DNA of 9,213 nucleotides from Candidatus Portnoybacteria bacterium CG08_land_8_20_14_0_20_40_83 (GCA_002774415.1 PEYL01000083.1:1-9213), one strand, 5' to 3'. Shown: positions 1-6,913, numbered from the stretch's first letter. Notes: generated from the sequence alone by a model not told the origin. Numbers and translations: made by a program.

Positions 1-2
1 TT

Positions 3-263
3 CAAACCCAAGAGCTTAGCAAAACCAAAGACTATCTCCATGAAGCCCTAACCAAATCTGACGCTGCCAGAGTAGAAATAGAAAAAACCAAAGCAGAGCT
101 TGAGAAAGCTAATTTGGAGCTTCAGGCCAAAGTTAGAGAGCTTGAAAAATACGGTCAGGTGACCACGGGTCGGGAATTGAAGATGATTGAATTGAAGGAG
201 GAAATAAAAAATCTTAGAGAAACCGTTGAAAATTTAAAAGATCAATTAGCTTTAAATAAATAA
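3..263 (+). CDS. C-terminal fragment of a coiled-coil protein, probably a membrane sensor (partial, 5' end outside window)
   Basis: The frame is open from the left edge to a TAA at 261-263, giving 86 residues. The fragment is rich in Glu, Lys and Leu with heptad-like spacing (for example ELEKANLELQAKVRELEKYG), so a long parallel coiled coil is the obvious reading. Near its end is TTGRELKMIELKEEIKNL. From memory, a similar GRELKM-ELK stretch closes HAMP/coiled-coil sensor proteins of Patescibacteria, but this is recollection, not a search. The fragment has no catalytic motif, and no membrane segment is visible in the part present. Because the next genes are a binding protein and a histidine kinase, a sensory role is plausible. 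It could equally be any coiled-coil protein. The coding frame is secure; the function is weakly supported. Confidence 0.7.
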   Translation, partial: QTQELSKTKDYLHEALTKSDAARVEIEKTKAELEKANLELQAKVRELEKYGQVTTGRELKMIELKEEIKNLRETVENLKDQLALNK

Positions 264-284
264 TTTTTAATAAAAATTAAAAAT

Positions 285-435
285 ATGCCAGGTAGTGAAA
301 ATTCGACAGGCTCGTCCCGCCAGGGCGGGACGAATCAAAAAGAATTTCACGATTTGGCACTTTGTATAAATCAAGACTTTAAATCTAATTTTACAAAACT
401 TAAATTTAAAGTCGAATTTCTACTAACCTGGTATG
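285..435 (+). repeat. MITE-like inverted-repeat element, copy 1
   Basis: This 151-bp segment starts with ATGCCAGGTAGTG followed by AAAATTCGAC (285-307) and ends with the imperfect reverse complement GTCGAATTTC then TACTAACCTGGTAT (411-434). The first 23 bases are identical to one end of the element at 7287-7441. The other end matches that copy except for one extra A. The interiors of the two copies do not align, although a hairpin next to the right end occurs in both. Here it is GACTTTAAAT (375-384) pairing with ATTTAAAGTC (404-413). Outside the CCAGG/CCTGG cores both flanks read TATG, a possible 4-bp target duplication. The right-hand TATG contains the start codon of the following gene. There is no transposase inside. 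MITE-like is a structural description; I cannot name the family. Confidence 0.8.
312..333. repeat. GC-rich perfect hairpin inside element copy 1
   Basis: TCGTCCCGCC at 312-321 pairs with GGCGGGACGA at 324-333, a 10-bp perfect stem around a very tight AG turn. It lies in an otherwise AT-rich leader and is absent from copy 2, so it looks like a separate small palindrome nested in the element. No T-run follows it on the + strand (AATCAAAAAG), so it is not a convincing intrinsic terminator. It may affect transcript stability or be a REP-like insertion. Confidence 0.6.
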
Positions 436-1461
436 AGCAATAAAAAAACATTTTTTATTCTAACGATCTTTTTAATCGTATTGGCAGCCGTAATTTTTCT
501 AGTTATAAATCAGAATAATGGAAATAAGCAGTCAAAAGTTTTCCATGTGGGATTGCTGCAGATGGCTTCAACAGTTAACGCAAATATTGATGGTTTCAAA
601 GCCGGCATGGCGGAGCTTGGCTACCAAGAAGGCAAAAATATTGTGTATGATTATAAAAATGCCGAAGGGAATATAGATTTAATAAATGAATATGCAAAAA
701 GTTTTGTTGTCCAAAGGGTAGATTTGATTTTTTCCGACACTTCTCCCGCTACGCAGGCGGCCAAAGAAGCGACAACCAACAGTACCATTCCCGTAGTTTT
801 TTCTATGGTAGCCGATCCTTTGCGTGCTGGTTTTATCGCGAGCATTCAAAGCTCCGGCAATAACCTGACCGGTACGAGCTGCGCCTATATTGATATCGCA
901 CCCAAGAGACTTGAATTTTTAAAAGAAGCGTTTCCCGGGATTAAAAAAGTTTTAGTTTTTTATAGGCCGGGCGATAAATCAGGTGAACCGGCTTACGAAG
1001 AAATAAAAAAAGCCGGTCAGAAACTGGGCGTGCAAATAATCGCTAAGCCAGTTTCAAAATCAGAAGAAATAAAGGAAATTCTCAAAAACTTAAAACCTTT
1101 TGAAGTTGATGCTTTAATGGATCCGGCTGATTCTATGGTTACCGCAAATGTTGACTCTTTGGTGGAAGCTTCTTTGCGGTTAAAAATTCCGTTAATGATG
1201 TTAAGCGATCTGGAAGCAGAGAGGGGAGCGACTATTACATACGGCGTGGATTATCTTGATTTAGGAAAACAATCAGCCGCTTTGGCGGACAAGATACTAA
1301 GAGGCACAAAACCGGCAGAGATTCCGATCGAAATGCCCCGAACCTTTCGCATTGTTTTAAATTTAAAAGTTGCCAATCAGATTGGTTTGACTATACCAGA
1401 AAATTTGATTACTAGAGTTAGAGCTGCCGGCGTCAGTGGCGGTCGCATTATTCCACTATAA
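433..1461 (+). CDS. Membrane-anchored ABC-type substrate-binding protein (COG2984 / ABC_sub_bind family)
   Basis: This 342-residue protein has a short basic N-terminus (MSNKK), then a hydrophobic segment at residues 6-25. It has no lipobox cysteine, so it should be membrane-tethered or cleaved rather than a lipoprotein. From about residue 36 (VFHVGLLQM) it shows the two-lobe periplasmic-binding pattern of COG2984: a GFKAGMAELGYQEGKNI block, IFSDTSPATQAAKEAT, IPVVFSMVADPLRAGF, NLTGTS, a second lobe opening with IKKVLVFYRPGDKSGEP, then GATITYGVDYLDLGKQSA and a closing NLKVANQIGLTIP. Relatives bind small ligands such as amino acids or aromatic compounds; the ligand here is unknown. No permease or ATPase gene is visible and a histidine kinase starts 22 bp downstream, which suggests a sensing role. 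The ATG has no Shine-Dalgarno sequence and lies in the end of the repeat at 285-435. Family call is strong; sensing is inference. Confidence 0.9.
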   Translation: MSNKKTFFILTIFLIVLAAVIFLVINQNNGNKQSKVFHVGLLQMASTVNANIDGFKAGMAELGYQEGKNIVYDYKNAEGNIDLINEYAKSFVVQRVDLIFSDTSPATQAAKEATTNSTIPVVFSMVADPLRAGFIASIQSSGNNLTGTSCAYIDIAPKRLEFLKEAFPGIKKVLVFYRPGDKSGEPAYEEIKKAGQKLGVQIIAKPVSKSEEIKEILKNLKPFEVDALMDPADSMVTANVDSLVEASLRLKIPLMMLSDLEAERGATITYGVDYLDLGKQSAALADKILRGTKPAEIPIEMPRTFRIVLNLKVANQIGLTIPENLITRVRAAGVSGGRIIPL

Positions 1462-1483
1462 AATAACAAACTAATATCGGGAG

Positions 1484-3838
1484 ATGATTTTTCGCATCCC
1501 AAAAATAAAATTAGGAAATAAAATCGCTCTAATCTATTTTATTTTAGGCTTTGCTTCATTGATTGCGGTTAATCTAATTTGGCTGTTGCCTTCCTTAACC
1601 GAAACAAGAAAAAATGCCGCAACCCTGCAGCTTGAAATAGCAAAACGGGGGGCAATAGAGATTAATTCATTCTTGGATTATAAAATAGGTTCACTGGAAA
1701 ATATCGGCCCTTTTCTAAGACCTCAGGAAATAGAAAAAAATCGCGAAATTTTAGATAATTTTTTACAAAAGGAGCAGGTTTTTTTTGAGATAACGCTGAT
1801 TGATGGGACTGGCCAAGAACGAATTAAGGTTTCGCAATTTGAAATTTTTTCAGAATCAGAATTAACCAGCCGAGCAGATGAAGAATATTTTCAAAAAGCA
1901 TTGGGAGGGATTTTTTTTGTCAGCCGCGTATTTTTTTCAGAAAAAGCCGAGCCTTATTTAATCTTGGCTATTCCGATTTATTTTTCTCCCAGCGGCACAG
2001 GCGGGGTATTGATGGCAAAATTAAAACTCAGAGAAATGCAGCAGATAATATCTGAATTAAAAGTCGGTTCTTTGAGCCATTCTTTTGTGGTTGACGGAGA
2101 AGGAAGGTTGATTGCCGATCCCAACCTATCGCTAGTATTAAAAAATTTAAATTTATCGGATCTTGCGCCAGTCAAGAAAATAATTGAGAAAAAGCAAATT
2201 GTTGATGGCCTTGCTTCAGAAGACATATATCAAAATGACCAAGGGCAATCGGTTCTGGCAGTCGGCATGCCGCTGCAAAAATTAAACTGGGGCTTGATTA
2301 TTGAAAGACCTGAAGCGGATGCTTATAGCGGCCTAACCAGTAAAATTACCGCCTTTGTAATCATTTTTGTGCTGGGCGGTCTTTCAATTTTCTTCGCGGC
2401 CAGATTATTGGCAATTTATTTGATTGGCCCAATGAAAAAATTGGGCGATGGCGCAAAAATAATTGGTGCCGGGAATCTTGATTATAGATTAAATATTACA
2501 AGCGGCGATGAAATCCAGGAATTGGCCGAAGCTTTCAATGAGATGGGCAGTCAGCTTAAAGAATCTTATGTATATTTGGAGCATAAAGTAGACGAAAGAA
2601 CAAGAGAATTAATAGCGCAACGGGATCAGCTTGATCAGGCAGTTAAAAAATTGATTGATCGGGACGTCGTTTTAAATGAAATCAGGAAACAGCAAGAAGA
2701 AGCATTGCTTGAAGCAAATAAAGCAAAGAGCAAGTCAGAAGAGGCAAGGATAGCAAGCTTAAATATTTTAGAGGATATTGACGAAAGCAGGAAGGCGCAA
2801 GAAGATGAAAAAAATAAAGTTGAAGCAGTATTAAGAAGCTTAACCGATGGGCTGATAATGATAGACCAGTTCGGTTGGATATCTTTGATTAATCCAGAAG
2901 CAGAAGCAATGTTAAATGTAAAAAAAGAAAATGTTCTTTTAAAGCGCCTAGCAGAAATAGAAAAGGCGGATATTAAAAAAATAAATGAGGCGATAGAGAA
3001 AGAAGAAGGGATTGAGAAAAAAGAAATCAAATTAGACGGTTCTCCAGAGCGGATTTTGGAAATCAGCACGGCCCTTGTCATTGGAGTTGATAAGAAAATT
3101 TTAGGACAAGTAATAATCTTGCACGATATTACAAGAGAGAAAGCTGTTGAAAAAATGAAAACAGAATTTGTGACAATTACCGCTCATCAATTACGCACGC
3201 CGCTATCGGCTGTCAAGTGGACACTGCGATTGATTTTGGACCAAGATTTAGGTCCGATTTCAAAAGAGCAGGCAGAAACTTTACAAAAAGGTTACCAAAG
3301 CAATGAACGGATGATAAATTTAGTCAACGATTTATTAAATATTACAAGAATTGAAGAAGGGAGATTTATTTATGGACTTTTAAAAATTTCTTTTATAGAT
3401 TTAATCAAGGAAACGGTTGATAATTTCCAGACGCTGGCTGATATGCGAAATATTAAAATAAAACTCCAAATATCAGAGAACGACATTGAGATTATGGGCG
3501 ATAAGGAAAAGATGAAATTAGCCCTGCAGAATTTAATAGAAAATGCAATTAGTTATTCATTCTCGGGAAGCGACGTGACAATTTCAGTTGATTGCGATAA
3601 TATGAATTTGACGGTTGCCATCAAAGATAAAGGAATGGGAATTCCAGAAAATCAGCAGAAAAGAGTTTTCTCCAAATTTTTTAGAGCAGATAATGCAGTG
3701 AAGATGGAGACTGAGGGTTCGGGATTAGGTCTCTTTTTGACAAAGAATATAATAGAAAAGCACGGCGGGAAAATTTGGTTTGAATCAGAAGAAGGCAAGG
3801 GTTCAACTTTTTATTTCACATTGCCAATAGCTAAATAA
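1484..3838 (+). CDS. Membrane sensor histidine kinase (extracytoplasmic sensor-HAMP-coiled coil-PAS-HisKA-HATPase)
   Basis: This 784-residue kinase has TM1 at about residues 14-34 and TM2 at about 288-312. The roughly 250-residue extracytoplasmic region between them has the size and position of a double Cache sensor (not aligned). HAMP follows at about 312-362, then a charged coiled coil to about 445 and a PAS domain from about 447 (LTDGLIMIDQFGWISLINPE). The HisKA H-box is TAHQLRTPLSAVKW with the predicted phospho-acceptor His568. The ATPase domain has the N-box LQNLIENAISYS (Asn687), G1 DKGMGIP (Asp715), the F-box FSKFFRAD and G2 GSGLGL (745-750), so all catalytic motifs are intact. The GGGAG before the ATG directly abuts it, a poor Shine-Dalgarno spacing, but no better in-frame start keeps TM1. 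Close linkage to the binding-protein gene suggests co-transcription and possibly ligand relay. Its likely phosphorylation target is the tandem receiver encoded downstream. Confidence 0.95.
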   Translation: MIFRIPKIKLGNKIALIYFILGFASLIAVNLIWLLPSLTETRKNAATLQLEIAKRGAIEINSFLDYKIGSLENIGPFLRPQEIEKNREILDNFLQKEQVFFEITLIDGTGQERIKVSQFEIFSESELTSRADEEYFQKALGGIFFVSRVFFSEKAEPYLILAIPIYFSPSGTGGVLMAKLKLREMQQIISELKVGSLSHSFVVDGEGRLIADPNLSLVLKNLNLSDLAPVKKIIEKKQIVDGLASEDIYQNDQGQSVLAVGMPLQKLNWGLIIERPEADAYSGLTSKITAFVIIFVLGGLSIFFAARLLAIYLIGPMKKLGDGAKIIGAGNLDYRLNITSGDEIQELAEAFNEMGSQLKESYVYLEHKVDERTRELIAQRDQLDQAVKKLIDRDVVLNEIRKQQEEALLEANKAKSKSEEARIASLNILEDIDESRKAQEDEKNKVEAVLRSLTDGLIMIDQFGWISLINPEAEAMLNVKKENVLLKRLAEIEKADIKKINEAIEKEEGIEKKEIKLDGSPERILEISTALVIGVDKKILGQVIILHDITREKAVEKMKTEFVTITAHQLRTPLSAVKWTLRLILDQDLGPISKEQAETLQKGYQSNERMINLVNDLLNITRIEEGRFIYGLLKISFIDLIKETVDNFQTLADMRNIKIKLQISENDIEIMGDKEKMKLALQNLIENAISYSFSGSDVTISVDCDNMNLTVAIKDKGMGIPENQQKRVFSKFFRADNAVKMETEGSGLGLFLTKNIIEKHGGKIWFESEEGKGSTFYFTLPIAK

Positions 3839-4009
3839 ATTAGCGCTCGGATATCGCCTCCGAAAAACGCGGTCAGCTCGATATGTGGTAAAAGTAAGTT
3901 TATCACCAGCTGCCGCTCACGCTCGCCGCGCCTCATATATCTGGAAACAAAATCGCTGGCGCGGCTCCGCGATGTTTTTGTCGGCAATATCCCCGCTTCT
4001 TAAAAAATT
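3839..4009. other. GC-rich structured spacer between kinase and response-regulator genes
   Basis: This 171-bp gap has no credible ORF and is visibly richer in GC than the flanking genes. It folds well on paper. GCGG (3869-3872) plus CAGCT (3874-3878) pairs with AGCTG-CCGC (3908-3916) across one bulged T. Inside that, GTGGTAAA (3885-3892) pairs with TTTATCAC-like bases at 3899-3906, including one G-T wobble. A second arm pairs CCGCGCC (3926-3932) with GGCGCGG (3958-3964). The outer edges GATATCGC (3850-3857) and GCAATATC (3984-3991) are near-complementary, enclosing the whole. CGCGGCTCCGCG followed by ATGTTTTTG (3960-3980) is a weak terminator candidate. It could be an attenuating leader, a palindromic repeat or a decayed mobile element. 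Structure is seen; function is not known. Confidence 0.5.
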
Positions 4010-4837
4010 ATGAAGAAAATTTTAATTATTGAAGACGAAAAAGTTCTTTTGGAGATTTTGGAGAAAAAATTAGCGACCCAGGGATACGAAGTGCTGGTTG
4101 CCAAAGATGGTGAAGAAGGGCTCCAAAAAATGAAAGAGGCGAAGCCCGACCTAATTTTACTTGACATAATTATGCCAAAAAAAGATGGTTTTGAGGTTTT
4201 GACCGAAATGAATAAAAATGCGGACATAGCCGATATTCCGGTGATTGTTATTTCAAATTCCGGCCAGCCGGTAGAAATAGACAGGGCGTTAAAGTTGGGA
4301 GTAAAAGATTATTTAATTAAAACAGAATTTGACCCAGAAGAAGTGATTAATAAAGTCACAAAAATCTTTGGGCAAGAGCCAGATCCGCCAGAAAAGAAAG
4401 CTGGGCAGCCTCAAGAAAAAAAGGGGAAGATGCCAGAAAAAAAAGTAAATAATCCAGGCAATAAAATTTTCATTGTTGAAGATGATAAATTTCTCCGCGA
4501 TTTGATTATAAAGAAATTAGACACTGAAGGTTATGAGACTGCTTTTGCAGTTGGGGGTGAAGAGGCTTTAAAGAAAATTGGAGAAGAAAAACCCGATTTG
4601 GTCCTTCTTGATTTAATTTTGCCCGGCATTGACGGATATGAGGTGCTGAAACAAATGAAAAATAACTCGTCAGATGATATCAAAAAAATTCCGGTGATAA
4701 TTTTAAGCAATCTCGGCCAGCGCGATGATGTTGAAAAGGGCATAAATTTAGGAGCGGTAGATTTTTTAATCAAAGCTCATTTCACTCCAGGGGAAATTAT
4801 TGATAAAATAAAGCAGGTACTGGAAGGGAAAAAATAG
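4010..4837 (+). CDS. Tandem-receiver (REC-REC) response regulator without output domain
   Basis: This 275-residue cytoplasmic protein is made of two CheY-like receivers joined by a Lys/Pro/Glu-rich linker at about 121-150. REC1 begins MKKILIIEDE with acidic pair Glu8/Asp9, phospho-acceptor Asp52 (LILLDIIMP), switch residue Ser82 and Lys104. REC2 (about 151-275) has Glu157/Asp158/Asp159, phospho-acceptor Asp201 (LVLLDLILP), Ser233 and Lys255. Both sites look functional. There is no DNA-binding, enzymatic or other output domain, so the protein should act through phosphorelay or protein contacts. The upstream histidine kinase is the obvious donor. The ATG has no clear Shine-Dalgarno sequence (CTTCTTAAAAAATT precedes it), but the start fits the canonical REC beta-1 strand. 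The DUF3048 gene begins 4 bp after the TAG stop, so the two are probably one transcript. Confidence 0.95.
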   Translation: MKKILIIEDEKVLLEILEKKLATQGYEVLVAKDGEEGLQKMKEAKPDLILLDIIMPKKDGFEVLTEMNKNADIADIPVIVISNSGQPVEIDRALKLGVKDYLIKTEFDPEEVINKVTKIFGQEPDPPEKKAGQPQEKKGKMPEKKVNNPGNKIFIVEDDKFLRDLIIKKLDTEGYETAFAVGGEEALKKIGEEKPDLVLLDLILPGIDGYEVLKQMKNNSSDDIKKIPVIILSNLGQRDDVEKGINLGAVDFLIKAHFTPGEIIDKIKQVLEGKK

Positions 4838-4841
4838 AAAG

Positions 4842-5894
4842 ATGACGAGAAAAAATCGCCTTGCAATTTTAAAAGCGGCGTTTATTATGGCCTTTATTTT
4901 AGGCCTATTTTTGATTTGGGAAAAAAGGTCTACGTTTAAAATAGTATCGCAGCAACTAAAACCCGACAGCAAGGAGGAGCAAATTATTGAGCAGTCAACC
5001 GGACCAAAAAGCCCAATTTCTGGTTTGGTCTGCGAAAATGCCGAGCGCCGGCCAGTCGCTGTTATGCTCGGCGGAGATACGGTTGCCAGACCACTTTCCG
5101 GAATTGCCGAAGCTGATTTAGTTTTTGAGATACAGGTTGTTGAAGGAAGTATCACAAGATTAATGACAGTTTTTGTTTGTGCTACGCCTGTTCAAATTGG
5201 CTCGGTGAGGTCAGCCAGGCACGATTTTATTCCTCTGGCATTAGGTCTGGATGCGATTTATGCTCATTGGGGTGGTTCACATTTTGCTTTGGATAAATTA
5301 AAAACAGGCATCGCTGATAATATCGACGCTTTACCGAATCTTTATAGCGCTTTTTATAGACAGAGTGGAATTGCCGCCCCTTATAACGGCTTTACTTCAA
5401 TAAATAGATTATTATATGCGGCGAAAAATCTTAATTACAGGACTGTCGGAAAATTTGTCGGTTATCCTCATCTAACTAATGCAGAGACACTAGAACACGG
5501 CCAAGAAAAAAAATTTTTAAACATCAGTTACGCGCCGCCTTTTGATGTAAGTTATGAATATAATCCCGAAACAAATTCATATTTTCGTTTTCGCGGGGGT
5601 ACAAAAGAGATTGATAAAAATACCGGCGCTCAGGTAGAGGCAAAAAATGTTGTTATAATGAGGGCAGTTTCTCAGCCGCTTGAAGGGCAATACAACGATG
5701 TTCAAGTTGAAGGTCAGGGAAAGGCGGAATTTTATTTAGATGGTGACTTTAAAAGCGGAACATGGAAAAAAGACAAGAGCGATCCAAACAGCAAACTATT
5801 TTTTTATGACGAAAAAGGCCAGGAAATCAGATTCGTACCAGGTTCTATTTGGATTGAAATTGCGGATCCCGGGATGCCAGTAACGTGGAAATAA
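4842..5894 (+). CDS. DUF3048 (YerB-like) membrane-anchored extracytoplasmic protein
   Basis: This 350-residue protein has a basic N-terminus and a TM segment at about residues 8-26 with no lipobox cysteine, so the body should face outside the membrane. From about residue 60 it shows the DUF3048 signature: RPVAVML, ARPLSGIAEADLVFE, EGSITRLMTVF, IGSVRSARHDFIPLAL (GSVRSAR at 120-126), IYAHWGGS. The latter half (about 210-348) matches the usual C-terminal DUF3048 region in length and ends in PGSIWIEIADPGMPVTWK, where PG(S/T)WI near the end is typical of the family. B. subtilis YerB belongs here; the biochemical function is unknown to me. It starts 4 bp after the tandem-receiver gene, preceded by GAAAG and, further up, GGAAGGG. 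The linkage may be functional or just gene packing. Family call strong, role unknown. Confidence 0.9.
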   Translation: MTRKNRLAILKAAFIMAFILGLFLIWEKRSTFKIVSQQLKPDSKEEQIIEQSTGPKSPISGLVCENAERRPVAVMLGGDTVARPLSGIAEADLVFEIQVVEGSITRLMTVFVCATPVQIGSVRSARHDFIPLALGLDAIYAHWGGSHFALDKLKTGIADNIDALPNLYSAFYRQSGIAAPYNGFTSINRLLYAAKNLNYRTVGKFVGYPHLTNAETLEHGQEKKFLNISYAPPFDVSYEYNPETNSYFRFRGGTKEIDKNTGAQVEAKNVVIMRAVSQPLEGQYNDVQVEGQGKAEFYLDGDFKSGTWKKDKSDPNSKLFFYDEKGQEIRFVPGSIWIEIADPGMPVTWK

Positions 5895-5949
5895 ATTTTC
5901 AGTTTGAGCTGGTGGAGAGTTTGATTTCTGATTTTTGCATTTTGAATTT

Positions 5950-6903
5950 ATGATTATTTTTATTTGGGGGCCGGATACTTTCCGGTCCAATCAAAAATTA
6001 AAAGAAATTGCGGATAATTATAAAACTAAACACAAAAGCGGATTGAATCTGCGGTTTTTCGATTGGTCGGCTTCTGTTTTAGATGACTTAAAAAATATTT
6101 TGTCTTCTGTTTCAATGTTTGACGAAAAAAAGCTAATAGTCGTCAAAAACGCCTGCCTTGCGGCAAAAGGTGATCAAGAAAAATTGATTAAAGCTTTGGA
6201 AGATAAAAAAGTATTGCAGGATGAAAGCGTCATTGTCGTATTTTTTGAAAGAGGAAAACCGGAAAAAAGCGAATTTTTTTCGTGGCTTTACAAAAAAGTC
6301 AAAATGGCTGAGTGCTTTGATAATTTAACAGGAACGAAACTTGCCGATTGGGTAAAAAAAGAAATTCAAAATTCAGGCGGGTCAATTTCAGCCGAGGCCA
6401 TAGAAAAATTAATCAACTTTGTTGGCCCGGATCTTTGGCAGATGCATAACGAAGTTAATAAGTTGATAAGTTTTAAAGTTGATAAGATAATAACAGAAAA
6501 GGATATAGATTTGCTCGTTAAATCAAAATATGACCCAAATATTTTTGCGACAATTGACGCCTTGGCGGCCAAAAATAAGAACCTCGCGTATAAGTTAATG
6601 CACGAACATTTAGAACAGGGCGAAAACGAGATTTATATTTTAACGATGTTTATTTATCAGTTTAGGAACTTGCTTCAGATTAAAAATTTGATAGATTCGG
6701 GCGTGCCATCTGACGGCTTGGCGAAAAAAACAGGCTTGCACCCTTTTGTGATAAAAAAATCTTGGTCGCAGATGAGAAACTTTAGCCAGGATGTTTTGAG
6801 GAAAATTTACGAAAGACTATTGAATCTTGATATTGCCATTAAGCGCGGAAAGATAGAGCCGCAAACAGCGCTGGATCTGATAGTGGCGGAAATCGCCGGA
6901 TAG
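5950..6903 (+). CDS. holA: DNA polymerase III subunit delta
   Basis: The protein is 317 residues from this ATG. HolA is the delta subunit of the clamp loader and opens the beta sliding clamp during replication. The N-terminus MIIFIWGPDTFRSNQKLKEI is the usual HolA opening, a degenerate AAA+ nucleotide-binding start after beta-1. The middle carries FVGPDLWQMHNEVNKLISF, and the C-terminal helical collar domain runs through LYKLMHEHLEQGENE-like sequence (here AYKLMHEHLEQGENE), IYILTMFIYQFRNLLQIK and GLHPFVIKKSWSQMRNF to the end. A TTG at 5935 in the same frame would add five residues (starting HFEF after the initiator), but the ATG gives the canonical N-terminus. No convincing Shine-Dalgarno sequence is near either start. 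The gap to the DUF3048 gene is 55 bp and shows no terminator. holA beside rpsT is a common bacterial arrangement, though here they converge. Confidence 0.93.
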   Translation: MIIFIWGPDTFRSNQKLKEIADNYKTKHKSGLNLRFFDWSASVLDDLKNILSSVSMFDEKKLIVVKNACLAAKGDQEKLIKALEDKKVLQDESVIVVFFERGKPEKSEFFSWLYKKVKMAECFDNLTGTKLADWVKKEIQNSGGSISAEAIEKLINFVGPDLWQMHNEVNKLISFKVDKIITEKDIDLLVKSKYDPNIFATIDALAAKNKNLAYKLMHEHLEQGENEIYILTMFIYQFRNLLQIKNLIDSGVPSDGLAKKTGLHPFVIKKSWSQMRNFSQDVLRKIYERLLNLDIAIKRGKIEPQTALDLIVAEIAG

Positions 6904-6913
6904 TGATTTTATT

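Noticed and set aside
312..333. GC hairpin as terminator of the upstream coiled-coil gene
   Set aside because: No T-run follows on the + strand; the bases after it are AATCAAAAAG.
365..370. TATAAA as a -10 box for the binding-protein gene in element copy 1
   Set aside because: It has no TGn extension, and the -35 position (GAATTT) is poor. It is possible but not supported enough to list as a feature.
285..443. 52-codon ORF as an annotated gene
   Set aside because: There is no Shine-Dalgarno motif, the frame is not kept in the second element copy, and its first codons are the terminal repeat. It is kept only as a low-interest finding.
2635..3081. Open 148-codon frame on the - strand
   Set aside because: It lies wholly antisense to the coiled-coil and PAS part of the histidine kinase. 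Its translation is Ser/Phe/Ile-rich low complexity, as expected from the complement of Lys/Glu/Asp codons.
3979..4007. TTGTCG / TAAAAA promoter just before the tandem-receiver gene
   Set aside because: Each hexamer matches only 4 of 6, and transcription would start inside the coding sequence.
4766..5155. Open 129-codon frame on the - strand
   Set aside because: It is antisense to the end of the tandem receiver and the start of the DUF3048 gene, both clearly coding, and has no recognisable motif or ribosome binding site.
5935..5949. TTG start for holA five codons upstream of the ATG
   Set aside because: The ATG at 5950 gives the canonical HolA N-terminus MIIFIWGPDTF. The upstream TTG adds HFEF after the initiator without a well-placed ribosome binding site.
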